64,000 nt of DNA from Myxococcus stipitatus DSM 14675 (lineage in GTDB: Bacteria > Myxococcota > Myxococcia > Myxococcales > Myxococcaceae). Made by a program: the position numbers and the translations under genes. Positions 17,510-25,974 of the stretch are shown here, in pieces. The first letter of the stretch is position 1; each line of letters opens with the position of its first letter. The notes below the pieces were generated by a model. That model was not told the origin of the DNA and ran no database searches. It saw only the letters and a list, made by a program, of their open reading frames with translations. Location: the NCBI RefSeq assembly GCF_000331735.1, contig NC_020126.1, positions 186,001 to 250,000 on the forward strand, written 5' to 3'.

Positions 17510-18133
17510 ATGGTCTCCACTCTCGTTACCGCGCTGCGCGCCTGTGTCGTGACCCTGGTTCTCACCGGGGTGCTGTATCCGCTCGCCGTCACCGGCGTGG
17601 CCCAGCTCCTCTTTCCCTCCGAAGCCCAGGGCTCGCTGGTGAGGGATGAGAAGGGCCAGGTGGTGGGCAGCGCGCTGCTCGCCCAGGGCTTCACGCGCGG
17701 CGGCTACTTCCAGCCTCGTCCGTCCGCGGCGGGGGCGGGATATGACGCGGCGGCGTCCTCGGGCAGCAACCTGGGGCCGACGTCGCTGAAGCTGAAGGAC
17801 CGGGCCACCTCGGAGGCCGAGCGCCTGCGCCGGGAGAACCCCGAGGCTCCGGGCGCGGTGCCCGGTGAGCTGGTCACCGCGTCGGGCTCGGGCTTGGACC
17901 CGCACCTGTCTCCGGAGGCGGCGCGCTGGCAGGCGCCTCGCGTGGCGAAGGCGCGGGGCGTGGCTCCCGAGCGGGTGCTGGCGGTGGTGGCCTCTCACGT
18001 CGAGGGGCGGACGCTGGGTGTGTTGGGGGAGCCTCGCGTGAATGTATTGCTGCTGAACCTGGCGCTGGACCGGCAGTTCGGGCGGCTCGCGGCGGAGCCG
18101 GTGGCCCCCACGGGAGTCGCGGGGCCTCCGTGA
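17510..18133 (+). CDS. kdpC: KdpC, accessory subunit of the K+-transporting ATPase
   Basis: The 207-residue protein has one N-terminal membrane helix ([19 protein letters not shown]) and a periplasmic domain with the KdpC signature [14 protein letters not shown] and [23 protein letters not shown]. The ATG at 17510 was preferred because AAAGGA precedes it by 10 bp; a GTG six codons upstream is an alternative. KdpC stabilises the complex and enhances ATP binding. The gene ends 76 bp before the KdpD sensor gene. Confidence 0.95.
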   Translation: MVSTLVTALRACVVTLVLTGVLYPLAVTGVAQLLFPSEAQGSLVRDEKGQVVGSALLAQGFTRGGYFQPRPSAAGAGYDAAASSGSNLGPTSLKLKDRATSEAERLRRENPEAPGAVPGELVTASGSGLDPHLSPEAARWQAPRVAKARGVAPERVLAVVASHVEGRTLGVLGEPRVNVLLLNLALDRQFGRLAAEPVAPTGVAGPP

Positions 18134-18209
18134 CGCGGGTGATTCTCTTCATGCATTCACTGGGGGGCGCGGGCATTCTGGCTCGCGCCTCCGCCGTGGA
18201 GGTCCGAGG

Positions 18210-19382
18210 GTGACGATGACGACGCGACGCTCGCGCGCGGAGGACTTCCTGGAGCTGGTGGAGCGGGGGCGGCGCGGCCGGCTCAAGCTCTACATCGGCT
18301 TCGCGGCCGGCGTGGGGAAGACGTACCGCATGCTGGAGGAGGCCCACGCGCTCGAGCGCCGGGGCGTGGACGTGGTGCTGGGCTTCGTCGAGACGCACGG
18401 CCGACAGGAGACGGAGGCGCTCGTCGCGGGGCTGGAGGTGGTGCCTCGCGAGAAGCACACGTATCGCGACGTCACGGTGGAGGAGATGGACCTGGACGCG
18501 GTGCTGGCTCGCAAGCCGCAGGTCGTGGTGGTGGACGAGCTGGCCCACACCAACCTGCCCGTGTGCCGGCACCGCAAGCGCTACCAGGACGTGCAGGAGC
18601 TGCTGGACGCGGGCATCAACGTCATCGGGGCCTTCAACGTGCAGCACCTGGAGAGCCTCAATGACCTGGTGGAGCGCACCACCGGCGTCGTCGTCCGCGA
18701 GACGCTGCCGGACAGCTTCCTGAAGGGCGCGGACCAGGTGGTGAACCTGGACCTGGCGGTGGAGGACCTGCACGAGCGGCTTCGCGCGGGGAAGATCTAC
18801 GCGGAGGACAAGGTGCCTCGCGCGCTGGAGAGCTTCTTCAAGGGAGAGAACCTGTCCACGCTGCGCGAATTGGCGCTGCGGGAGGTGGCGGAGAGCCTGG
18901 ACCGGGCCACCGCCGGGCAGTCCTCTCGCCCAGGGGAGGAGGCACAGCAGAAGGGCGCGGAGTGGGGGCGGGTGCTGGTGGCGCTGTCCAGTCATCCTCC
19001 TCGCGCGGCGACGCTGCTGCGCCGAGGCTCTCGCCTGGCGGGCCGGCTGAACACGGACTGGTTCGTGGTGTACGTGGAGACGCCTCGCGAGGCGCCGCAC
19101 CTCATCGACTCGGAGGCGCAGCGGCACCTGCTGACGAACATCGAGAAGGCGAAGGAGCTGGGGGCGGAGGTGGTGCGGCTGCGCTCGAAGGACCCGGTGG
19201 AGGCGATCCTCGACTTCGCTCGCTCGCATGGGGTGGGGCACATCATCGTGGGCCGTTCGCATCAGCCCTGGTGGAAGCGGGCGGTGGGGCGCGCGGCGGA
19301 TGTGCGGCTGTTGCGCGAGGGCGAGGGCTTCGACATCCACGTCGTGGCCTTCCACGCTCCCGACGAGGAGAAGCGCCCATGA
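18210..19382 (+). CDS. kdpD: KdpD sensor half: KdpD domain plus universal-stress domain, no kinase
   Basis: The 390-residue protein contains only the N-terminal part of KdpD. Residues about 23-235 form the KdpD domain with Walker A GVGKT at 34-38 and VVVDELAHTNLP as the Walker B region. Residues about 250-380 form a universal-stress (Usp) domain with the nucleotide loop HIIVGRSHQPWWKR. The membrane helices, GAF domain and histidine kinase of full KdpD (about 890 residues) are absent. The GTG start has GGAGG 7 bp upstream; an ATG two codons later is possible. It overlaps the kinase gene by ATGA, so the halves are translationally coupled. In E. coli this region senses K+, ATP, c-di-AMP or IIA(Ntr). 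Confidence 0.9.
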   Translation: MTMTTRRSRAEDFLELVERGRRGRLKLYIGFAAGVGKTYRMLEEAHALERRGVDVVLGFVETHGRQETEALVAGLEVVPREKHTYRDVTVEEMDLDAVLARKPQVVVVDELAHTNLPVCRHRKRYQDVQELLDAGINVIGAFNVQHLESLNDLVERTTGVVVRETLPDSFLKGADQVVNLDLAVEDLHERLRAGKIYAEDKVPRALESFFKGENLSTLRELALREVAESLDRATAGQSSRPGEEAQQKGAEWGRVLVALSSHPPRAATLLRRGSRLAGRLNTDWFVVYVETPREAPHLIDSEAQRHLLTNIEKAKELGAEVVRLRSKDPVEAILDFARSHGVGHIIVGRSHQPWWKRAVGRAADVRLLREGEGFDIHVVAFHAPDEEKRP

Positions 19383-21223
19383 CGCTGCGGCAGAGGTTGC
19401 TGCTGGCCCAGGCGCCGCTGGCGCTCGCGCTGGTGTTGGTGGGTGTGGTGGCGGTCGTCACGCTGGCCCGGCTGGGACGATCGGGGCAGCGCATCCTCCA
19501 GGACAACTACCGCAGCGTGCTGGCGACGCAGCGGATGAGCGAGCAGCTGGAGCGGATGGACAGCGCGGCGCTCTTCGTGGTCGCGGGGGAGTACGAGCGC
19601 GGGCTCGCGCAGCAGGCCGGACAGCGTCAGGGGTTCGAGTCCGAGCTGCACTTGCAGGAGGGCAATGTCACCGAGCCCGGGGAGGAGGAGTCCACGCGCG
19701 GGCTTCGCGCGGGTTGGGAGCGCTACCTGGTGGCGTATGACGCGTTCCTGGCGATGCCCACGCAGGAGGAGCGCAAGGCGGCGTACTTCCATGGCGTGGA
19801 GCCGCTGTTCCTGGAGGTGAAGGACGCGGCGTCGGCGATTCTCGCGCTCAACCAGGACGCGATGGTGCACAAGAGCGAGGAGCTGCGCCGGCAGAGCGAC
19901 CGGGTGAACACGCTGATGGTGCTCGCGGTGCTGGCGGCGTTCGGCGTGGGCTTGTTCGCGTCCACGTCGCTGACGCATCGGGCGCTGCGGCCGGTGTCGG
20001 TGCTGTCGCAGGCGGTGCGGCGACTGGGGAAGGGCGACTACTCGGCGCGCGCGGTGGTGGAGGGGCAGGATGAAATCGCGCAGCTGGGCCAGGACTTCAA
20101 CTCGATGGCGGAGGCGCTTCAGCAGTATCGACGGAGCAGCCTCGGGGAGCTGCTCCAGGCGCAGTCCGCGTCACAGGCGGCCATCGACAGTCTTCCGGAC
20201 CCGGTGGTGGTGTTCGGCTCGGATGGGGCGCTGCTCAATGTCAACCGCTCGGCGGAGGACGTGCTGAAGCTGTCGCTCGAGGGCGGCGGGGATGTGCTGG
20301 GGCGGGTGCTGCCGGAGGCTCGCGAGGTGCTGGAGCGGGTGCGCGGCCATGTGTTGGGAGGGAAGGGGGCGTATCAGCCTCGTGGGTACGAGGAGGCGGT
20401 GCGGGTGACGTTGGCGGATGGGGACCGGTGGCTCTTGCCTCGGGGGAGTCCCGTGTATGGCGAGACGGGGGAGGTGGTGGGGGCGACGGTGATTCTCCAG
20501 GACGTGACGCGGCTGCGGCGGTTCGATGAGCTGAAGAACGACCTGGTGGCCACGGTGGCGCATGAGTTCCGCACGCCGCTGACGTCGCTGCGGATGGCGG
20601 TGCACCTGGTGGCGGAGGGCGTGGTGGGGCCGGTGACGGAGAAGCAGGCGGACCTGCTGTTCGCGGCGCGCGAGGACTGTGAGCGATTGCAGGGCATCGT
20701 GGATGACTTGTTGGATTTGTCTCGCATCCAGGCGGGGCAGTTGCAGCTCGAGGTCCGGCGGGTGTCCACGGAGGAGCTGGTGGAGTCGGTGTTGGACTCG
20801 CAGCGCTCGTCGGCGGAGGAGCGTGGGGTGCGGCTGTCCCGGCGGGTGGAGCTGGATGCGGAGTCAGTGGACGTGGACCCGGACCGGCTGGGGTTGGTGT
20901 TGGGGAACCTGGTGGGGAACGGCGTGAAGCACACGCCCGCGGGAGGCGAGGTGGAGGTGCGGGTGGCGCGAGAGGGGACTCGGGTGCGCTTCGAGGTGCG
21001 TGACTCAGGCGAGGGCATCGCGCTGGAGCAGCAGGCGCGCATCTTCGAGAAGTTCTATCGCGCGCCGGGCGCGCCGGTGGGCGGCGCGGGGCTGGGGCTC
21101 TCGATCGCGAAGGAGATTGTCCAGGCGCACGGGGGCGAGCTGGGCGTGGTGAGCACGCCGGGGCGGGGGAGCACGTTCTGGTTCACCCTGCCTCAGCAGG
21201 CGACGCTCGTGGAGGGGGCGTAG
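19379..21223 (+). CDS. KinB-like membrane sensor histidine kinase of the Kdp operon
   Basis: This 614-residue kinase has a membrane helix at about 8-31, a periplasmic four-helix segment to about 178, a second helix at about 180-200 and HAMP to about 250. A PAS domain spans roughly 265-385. The H box follows with H395 in TVAHEFRTPLTSLRMAV, then the N box (GNLVGNGVKHTP), the D box (DSGEGI) and the G box (GAGLGLSIAKEIVQAHGG). The domain order is that of KinB, not of the C-terminal half of KdpD. It overlaps the KdpD sensor half by 4 bp. No kdpE follows; the AlgB-like regulator at 29278 is the best candidate partner. Confidence 0.9.
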   Translation: MTLRQRLLLAQAPLALALVLVGVVAVVTLARLGRSGQRILQDNYRSVLATQRMSEQLERMDSAALFVVAGEYERGLAQQAGQRQGFESELHLQEGNVTEPGEEESTRGLRAGWERYLVAYDAFLAMPTQEERKAAYFHGVEPLFLEVKDAASAILALNQDAMVHKSEELRRQSDRVNTLMVLAVLAAFGVGLFASTSLTHRALRPVSVLSQAVRRLGKGDYSARAVVEGQDEIAQLGQDFNSMAEALQQYRRSSLGELLQAQSASQAAIDSLPDPVVVFGSDGALLNVNRSAEDVLKLSLEGGGDVLGRVLPEAREVLERVRGHVLGGKGAYQPRGYEEAVRVTLADGDRWLLPRGSPVYGETGEVVGATVILQDVTRLRRFDELKNDLVATVAHEFRTPLTSLRMAVHLVAEGVVGPVTEKQADLLFAAREDCERLQGIVDDLLDLSRIQAGQLQLEVRRVSTEELVESVLDSQRSSAEERGVRLSRRVELDAESVDVDPDRLGLVLGNLVGNGVKHTPAGGEVEVRVAREGTRVRFEVRDSGEGIALEQQARIFEKFYRAPGAPVGGAGLGLSIAKEIVQAHGGELGVVSTPGRGSTFWFTLPQQATLVEGA

Positions 21224-21246
21224 GCGGGCTGGGTGCGGCAGTGAAG

Positions 21247-21417
21247 TTACGGAAAGACAGCACTGACGAAGAAGGGATCGTTCGGGGCGTTGTCGTACGC
21301 ATCGCCGAATGTCACGCTGGCTTCTGCCTGAAGCGCGGTGAGGTGGGCTGACCCCGACATCCCGGGGTTGTCGTTGGGTGGCTGCCATGTCCAGTGCGGC
21401 TCGGGTGTTCGATTTTG
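21247..21417 (-). pseudogene. C-terminal remnant of an unknown protein
   Basis: On the minus strand a frame with protein-like composition encodes about 56 residues ending in TFGDAYDNAPNDPFFVSAVFP before a stop; upstream it reads TPEPHWTWQPPNDNPG. It opens at an in-frame stop (21418-21420) instead of a start. The only internal ATG (21360) would leave 37 residues. This looks like the tail of a longer gene whose body is gone. It sits in the 341-bp gap between the kinase and the lower-GC unknown gene, which may mark an insertion or deletion boundary. I see nothing else in that gap. Confidence 0.4.
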
Positions 21418-21564
21418 TCAATACGTCCGAGGGGCACCATCCGGGGTGCGAGAGCGCCACTGATTTGCTCAAGGCCACTGCGAGAGTCGCCTGGAGTGTC
21501 AGATGGACGCGTCAATGTTCTATCCAGGTCTTTCGCTCACCCCGTGGGCCTCTATCGTTGTGAA

Positions 21565-22506
21565 ATGCCTATCTATGAGGACAACTGGAACTTCTGTGGG
21601 CTGTCGATTCCTAAGCCAGACCGGCTCCAGGAGCGCAGTCTTGCTGTTGTCACGATTGAATCGGATGGCGTGCAAGAGGAGCTCCGCAGAGCATTTGGAC
21701 GAATCAATGCCATCGTAGGGGATGGCTTTCCGAGTGCTGACGAGTGGCGCAACGCTCTGAGCACGCAGGGTCGGTACGGCTATGCCTATACCGGGTACAA
21801 CTTCTGGCTCATCGAAGGCAACTTCCGGCGTCGGACAGTACTCGAAGGGATAGAGAAGATTCGAGCCAAGCTGGGAGTCGAGAATGTCGTGCACAACGAG
21901 AAGCTGTACATGGACATTGTTGGTGTCTTCGTGGGGGCTTCGCGCTTGCTCAAGCGGCGTCTCGCGGAACTGAGGGAGCGCGTCGTTGCCAATCCCCCTC
22001 AGGGGCAAGAGGGAGGGCTGGTTCAAGAGGAACCGCCAGACGAAGTGGAGATGCCTCAGAACAATACTCTTGAAGCGGTGGGAGTAAGAAATCGGATTGA
22101 GAATCCGGCGAACCGATTGAGGAAATGGCTGCCTCGCCAGAGAGGAAGGAATGTTGTCTACTATCCGGACACCACGGTGAATGAGCGATTTCTCTCGGTG
22201 AATGGGCCATCCGCGACAACGCTCGACATGTTGAACTTCGCGTGCGTCATTGGATGCCCTGCCAGGGAGTTACGAGCGTTGGCTTGGGGCTTGTTTGCCT
22301 GGTGGCGACTGCATAATCGTCCGAAGGCCTATCATACGTTCAATGAGGCGATGTATGTCTTGAATGACTTCGTCGGTGATCTGCAGTTCATGAGTCTCCC
22401 ACGTGCGCCCGACCTTGATGGAAACGTGGCCCGACGGCCACCCATGGTGCCTCCGCTGCCCAACAGTCTCGTCTGGCGAGGGCCAGCTCAGAATCATGGG
22501 CAGTGA
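21565..22506 (+). CDS. Hypothetical protein with lower GC than its surroundings
   Basis: The 313-residue product starts MPIYEDNWNFCGLSIPKPD. I do not recognise its family. Residues 1-165 look like a soluble alpha/beta domain (including RYGYAYTGYNFWLIEGNFRR and KLYMDIVGVFVGASRLLKRR). A polar linker follows, and then a helical domain (MLNFACVIGCPARELRALAWGLFAWWRLHNRPKA-like, given in parts). Codon third positions use many A and T, unlike neighbouring genes, which suggests horizontal transfer. It lies alone between the Kdp operon and the tandem kinases. There is no signal peptide. The ATG at 21565 lies inside a longer open frame and was chosen where protein-like composition begins. Confidence 0.6.
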   Translation: MPIYEDNWNFCGLSIPKPDRLQERSLAVVTIESDGVQEELRRAFGRINAIVGDGFPSADEWRNALSTQGRYGYAYTGYNFWLIEGNFRRRTVLEGIEKIRAKLGVENVVHNEKLYMDIVGVFVGASRLLKRRLAELRERVVANPPQGQEGGLVQEEPPDEVEMPQNNTLEAVGVRNRIENPANRLRKWLPRQRGRNVVYYPDTTVNERFLSVNGPSATTLDMLNFACVIGCPARELRALAWGLFAWWRLHNRPKAYHTFNEAMYVLNDFVGDLQFMSLPRAPDLDGNVARRPPMVPPLPNSLVWRGPAQNHGQ

Positions 22507-22703
22507 CAGTGTCAGCCAGGAGGTTTGCGAGTTTTCGGAACGCCCCCCATCGATTGATCATCCGAACAGGATGACGTTGGCTGCAGAAGGCCGTCACGAT
22601 GCTCGGGTCCTGGTTTGGATTTACTCCTGTGACCCACCAGGGGCGCGACAGGAGGCCAGGGCTGCACTGCTTGCTCAACCCCTGGCACCTGATTGGCGCC
22701 CGC

Positions 22704-25700
22704 TCAGCGCCCCGCCTCACGCGTCTGCCAGGCTTCGACCTCCTTGAGCTCCGCCTGGGCCCTGACGCCCACGGAGGCCAGCAGGCTCCGCGCTTCCTCC
22801 GCCATCGCGAGCGCCTTCGCGTGGGCCGATGAGGTCTTCACCTCCAGATAGGCACGGGCCAACAGGAAGGTGGCCTTGCCCGCGACCTTGGGGTCCATGG
22901 GCTCGCCCCATTTCAGGTAGAGGCTTCGCGCACGCTCGAGCAGCGGGAGTGCCTCTGCCGCGGTTCCCATCGCCAGGTGCACCTCTCCCATGCAGGACAG
23001 GGCATCTCCCATCTCGAGCGACTCTTTTCCCTGGGTCGTCTCCGCGATGTGTCGCACCCGCCTGCAGTAGTCCAGTGCCTCCTGGGGCGATTGCGTCGCT
23101 AGCGCCACCCGGGCCAGTGACACCAGCACCGGGGCGACTTGCTTGCCCTGCGGACCATGTCCCTTCTCCTCTCGCGCCAGGGCATCCCGCAGCTCGTGTC
23201 GGGCCGCCGGGTAGCGTCCCGCCTTCAGGTGGACCAGACCCCGGATGGTCAGCGGAAGGACCGCGCCCGGGGTGTCCGGACCCTGTCCGTTCTCGATGCG
23301 CTTCACGGCTTCGGACACCAGTGCGAGGGCCTCACCGTCTTGGCCCTGCTCATGCGCCAGGATGGCTTTTTCGGAGAGGACGTTGACGACGCTGATGTGA
23401 TTGGGCCCCCGAGTCCGCTCGGAGACTTGTTGAGCCCGCTCATATTGCCGTCGAGCCTCTTCGGTCCGGCCCTCGATGCGGGAGATTCTTCCCAGGTTCA
23501 ACATCGTCGTCCCCATGGGACTTGTCTCCGGAGCAGAGGAGGCGTCCAGGAGGGCTTGGGCCCTGCTCAAGGCGCGGCTCGCCACGGCTCGCTGTCCTAT
23601 TGCGAGCGACGCACTGGCAATCCGGTTGTAGGAGGTTGCGAGGGCCGGGTTGTCGGAGCCCAGCACCCGCTCGCGCAGGTCCAACGCCTCTTGTTGGACC
23701 TTCAGGGCTTTTTCGTAGAGGCCCCTGGCGGAGTAGATCTGCCCCAGCTCGTTCATGAGGTTGATGGGGTGGAGATTGTCAGCGGGGTTGTGCTGACGCG
23801 AGAACTCCAACCCCAAGAGCGCCTCCTGCTCCGCCTCGTCGAGCTGGTTCAGACTCCGCCGCAGTACCGCGAGCCGTGTATGGAGGTCGGTCGTGAGGTC
23901 TGGAATCCGTTCTCGTCCCAGTCGTTCGACCGCGGTGCGTGCGTGCTGGACGAGCCTCTCCGTGTCCTCGGGACGGGAGAGCAGCGTGTCTCCCTCCGCA
24001 TCGATGAGCTCTATCCAGGCTCGTGCCGAGAACTCGTTGTCGTGTGCGGCCTCCGCGGCCCACAGGGCCCGGTAGAGGACTGGCACCGCCTCCTTCTTCT
24101 TCCCGATGAAGACGAGGAGGCTGCCGTGCGCCAGGAGGACCTCCGCCTCCAGTGGTTTGTAGCCAATGCTCTTCTGTTCCTCGACGAGCGCCGTCGACAG
24201 CGCGAGGCCCTCCTTGAGTCGATGCGCCAGGTGGTGGGCCCGGACCTTCTCGAGCTTGCTTCGGACCGCATCCACCTGGGGGCGAAGCCCATCCGGAGGC
24301 TGGGGACGGCTGGAGAAGGTATGGGGATCTCTGCAGCGGCCGAGGCCCTCGAGCGACGAGGTTATCTGGCGAGTGTTCTGCACGGTCGTCGCGTCCGCCT
24401 TCGTCAAGACCTCCGTGGTGGCGGTGAGCTGCCAGAGCTGCGCATCGAGGCAGGTGGACGTCCGCTGCGCCTGGAGTGCGCCTTCCCCTTTCGCGGCCAC
24501 ACAGGCCTCCGTGCGAAGCGCTCTCCATTGCGCGGTGTAGGCATCCAGGAACATGGAGAGCTCGGACCAGGCTCGCGGGGCATAGAACACGCCGGTGGCG
24601 AGGAAGGCCGCGTGCACCTGCTCGCGTCTCTCGGGGCCCCACGCGACCAGCGACTTCTCCGCCTCCCTCACGCAGGTTGTCTGGCGTTGATGCTCCGTCA
24701 CGCCATAGGTCGCGATGGCGCCCAGCACTCCCGCCAGGAGCAGCGTGCCGAGAATCCGCGCGTGCTTCCGGCGCGGCGGAGGCGCGAGCGCCGCGAGCAA
24801 GGCCCGCATGCTGGGGAAGCGGTCCTCGGGCCTGGCGCTGAGCCCCTGGCGGATGGCGCGCAGGACATGGGGCGGAACGTCTCCCCGGTTCTTCGGCGGG
24901 CTCACCTTCCCCTGTCGCGCGGCCTCGGCCAGCTCCTGGAGCGTGCTCCCCCGGAATGGACGCTCTCCGAAGAGTGCTTCGTGGAGCGCGACGCAGAAGC
25001 TGAACTCGTCGGAGCGGGCATCTCCTCGCTGTCCCTGGAGCAGCTCCGGCGCGAGGTAGGCGGGCGTGCCCATGACCTGTCCCGTCAGCGTGAGCGGGTC
25101 GGTGGGTTGGACCTTCAGCTCGAGGGAGCCCGAGCTCTCGGAGTCCTCTTCCGAGTTCTGGTCGAGGGAACGGGCGATGCCGAAGTCCGTCACGAAGACG
25201 CGCCCGTCGTTTCCCATCAGGATGTTGGCGGGCTTGAAGTCGCGGTGCACCAGACCCGCGGAGTGCGCGGCCTCCAATCCCTTGCCCGCGTGGATGAAGA
25301 CCTGGAGCACCTCCTCCCAAGGGTGGCGCCGGCGCATCCACTCCCCCAGGGTGATGCCTTCGATGAGCTCCATCGCCAGGAAGATGGCGTCACCGTGCGT
25401 GCCCACGTCGAAGAGGGTGACGACGTTGGGATGCGAGAGCCTGGCGAGTGCCTGGGCCTCCCGCAGCAAGCGCTGCTGCAACTTCGCCTTGTGGCCGCCT
25501 TCGGGACGCAGCATCTTGAGCGCGACGCGGCGGCCCAGCTCCGGGTCCTCCGCCGCGTACACCACGCCCATGGCCCCCGCTCCCAGCTTCTCCTGCACGA
25601 CGTAGCGGGAGATTCGGGTGCCGGGGGTGAGGGATTGGAGGGGGCTCGCCCTCTCCAGGATGGGTGAACCCGTGACCTGTGTCGCGGTCCCCCCTCTTGC

Positions 25701-25826
25701 GGCCAGGGTCCATCGACAGGACTCACACGACTCGGCGTGAGTGATGATTCGGACGCGCTGATCCTCGGCCAGTACGCCGGAGAGGAGGTCCGCCAGAGTC
25801 GATTCATGAGGGCACTGCTGCATCAT
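22704..25826 (-). CDS. Ser/Thr protein kinase with N-terminal zinc finger and TPR sensor region, paralogue 1
   Basis: This protein has 1040 residues. Residues 1-40 carry an anti-sigma-type zinc finger (C5, H30, C34, C37 in HAESCESC). The kinase domain spans about 75-345: glycine loop LGAGAMGVVY at 81-90, lysine K104, HRD at 194-196 and DFG at 214-216. A single membrane helix follows (ILGTLLLAGVLGAIATYGV, about residues 355-375). The remaining 650 residues form tetratricopeptide repeats such as GLYEKALKVQQEALDLRERVLG. It is probably an inner-membrane kinase whose TPR domain binds a partner or ligand outside the cytoplasm. Its stop lies 197 bp from the convergent unknown gene. It is a close tandem copy of the next gene. 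Confidence 0.93.
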   Translation of the reverse strand: MMQQCPHESTLADLLSGVLAEDQRVRIITHAESCESCRWTLAARGGTATQVTGSPILERASPLQSLTPGTRISRYVVQEKLGAGAMGVVYAAEDPELGRRVALKMLRPEGGHKAKLQQRLLREAQALARLSHPNVVTLFDVGTHGDAIFLAMELIEGITLGEWMRRRHPWEEVLQVFIHAGKGLEAAHSAGLVHRDFKPANILMGNDGRVFVTDFGIARSLDQNSEEDSESSGSLELKVQPTDPLTLTGQVMGTPAYLAPELLQGQRGDARSDEFSFCVALHEALFGERPFRGSTLQELAEAARQGKVSPPKNRGDVPPHVLRAIRQGLSARPEDRFPSMRALLAALAPPPRRKHARILGTLLLAGVLGAIATYGVTEHQRQTTCVREAEKSLVAWGPERREQVHAAFLATGVFYAPRAWSELSMFLDAYTAQWRALRTEACVAAKGEGALQAQRTSTCLDAQLWQLTATTEVLTKADATTVQNTRQITSSLEGLGRCRDPHTFSSRPQPPDGLRPQVDAVRSKLEKVRAHHLAHRLKEGLALSTALVEEQKSIGYKPLEAEVLLAHGSLLVFIGKKKEAVPVLYRALWAAEAAHDNEFSARAWIELIDAEGDTLLSRPEDTERLVQHARTAVERLGRERIPDLTTDLHTRLAVLRRSLNQLDEAEQEALLGLEFSRQHNPADNLHPINLMNELGQIYSARGLYEKALKVQQEALDLRERVLGSDNPALATSYNRIASASLAIGQRAVASRALSRAQALLDASSAPETSPMGTTMLNLGRISRIEGRTEEARRQYERAQQVSERTRGPNHISVVNVLSEKAILAHEQGQDGEALALVSEAVKRIENGQGPDTPGAVLPLTIRGLVHLKAGRYPAARHELRDALAREEKGHGPQGKQVAPVLVSLARVALATQSPQEALDYCRRVRHIAETTQGKESLEMGDALSCMGEVHLAMGTAAEALPLLERARSLYLKWGEPMDPKVAGKATFLLARAYLEVKTSSAHAKALAMAEEARSLLASVGVRAQAELKEVEAWQTREAGR

Positions 25827-25974
25827 CGGTGGGCACTCCCCCCACGAAGAACGATCAAGCCATCAACGGTGTCGCATTCAGCCCTGCGATGCGCGCGGCG
25901 ATGAGGGCGACCCAGCTCACCGCGCCGTTCTCTCGGCGGGTGTCGGCGCAAGAGTGCCACGAGCGAGCTCCTGG

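Noticed and set aside
22388-22720. Minus-strand frame of 110 codons (…NPNQDPSIVTAFCSQRH…) considered as a transposase remnant
   Set aside because: It overlaps the end of the better-supported gene at 21565 and shows no transposase motif I can name.
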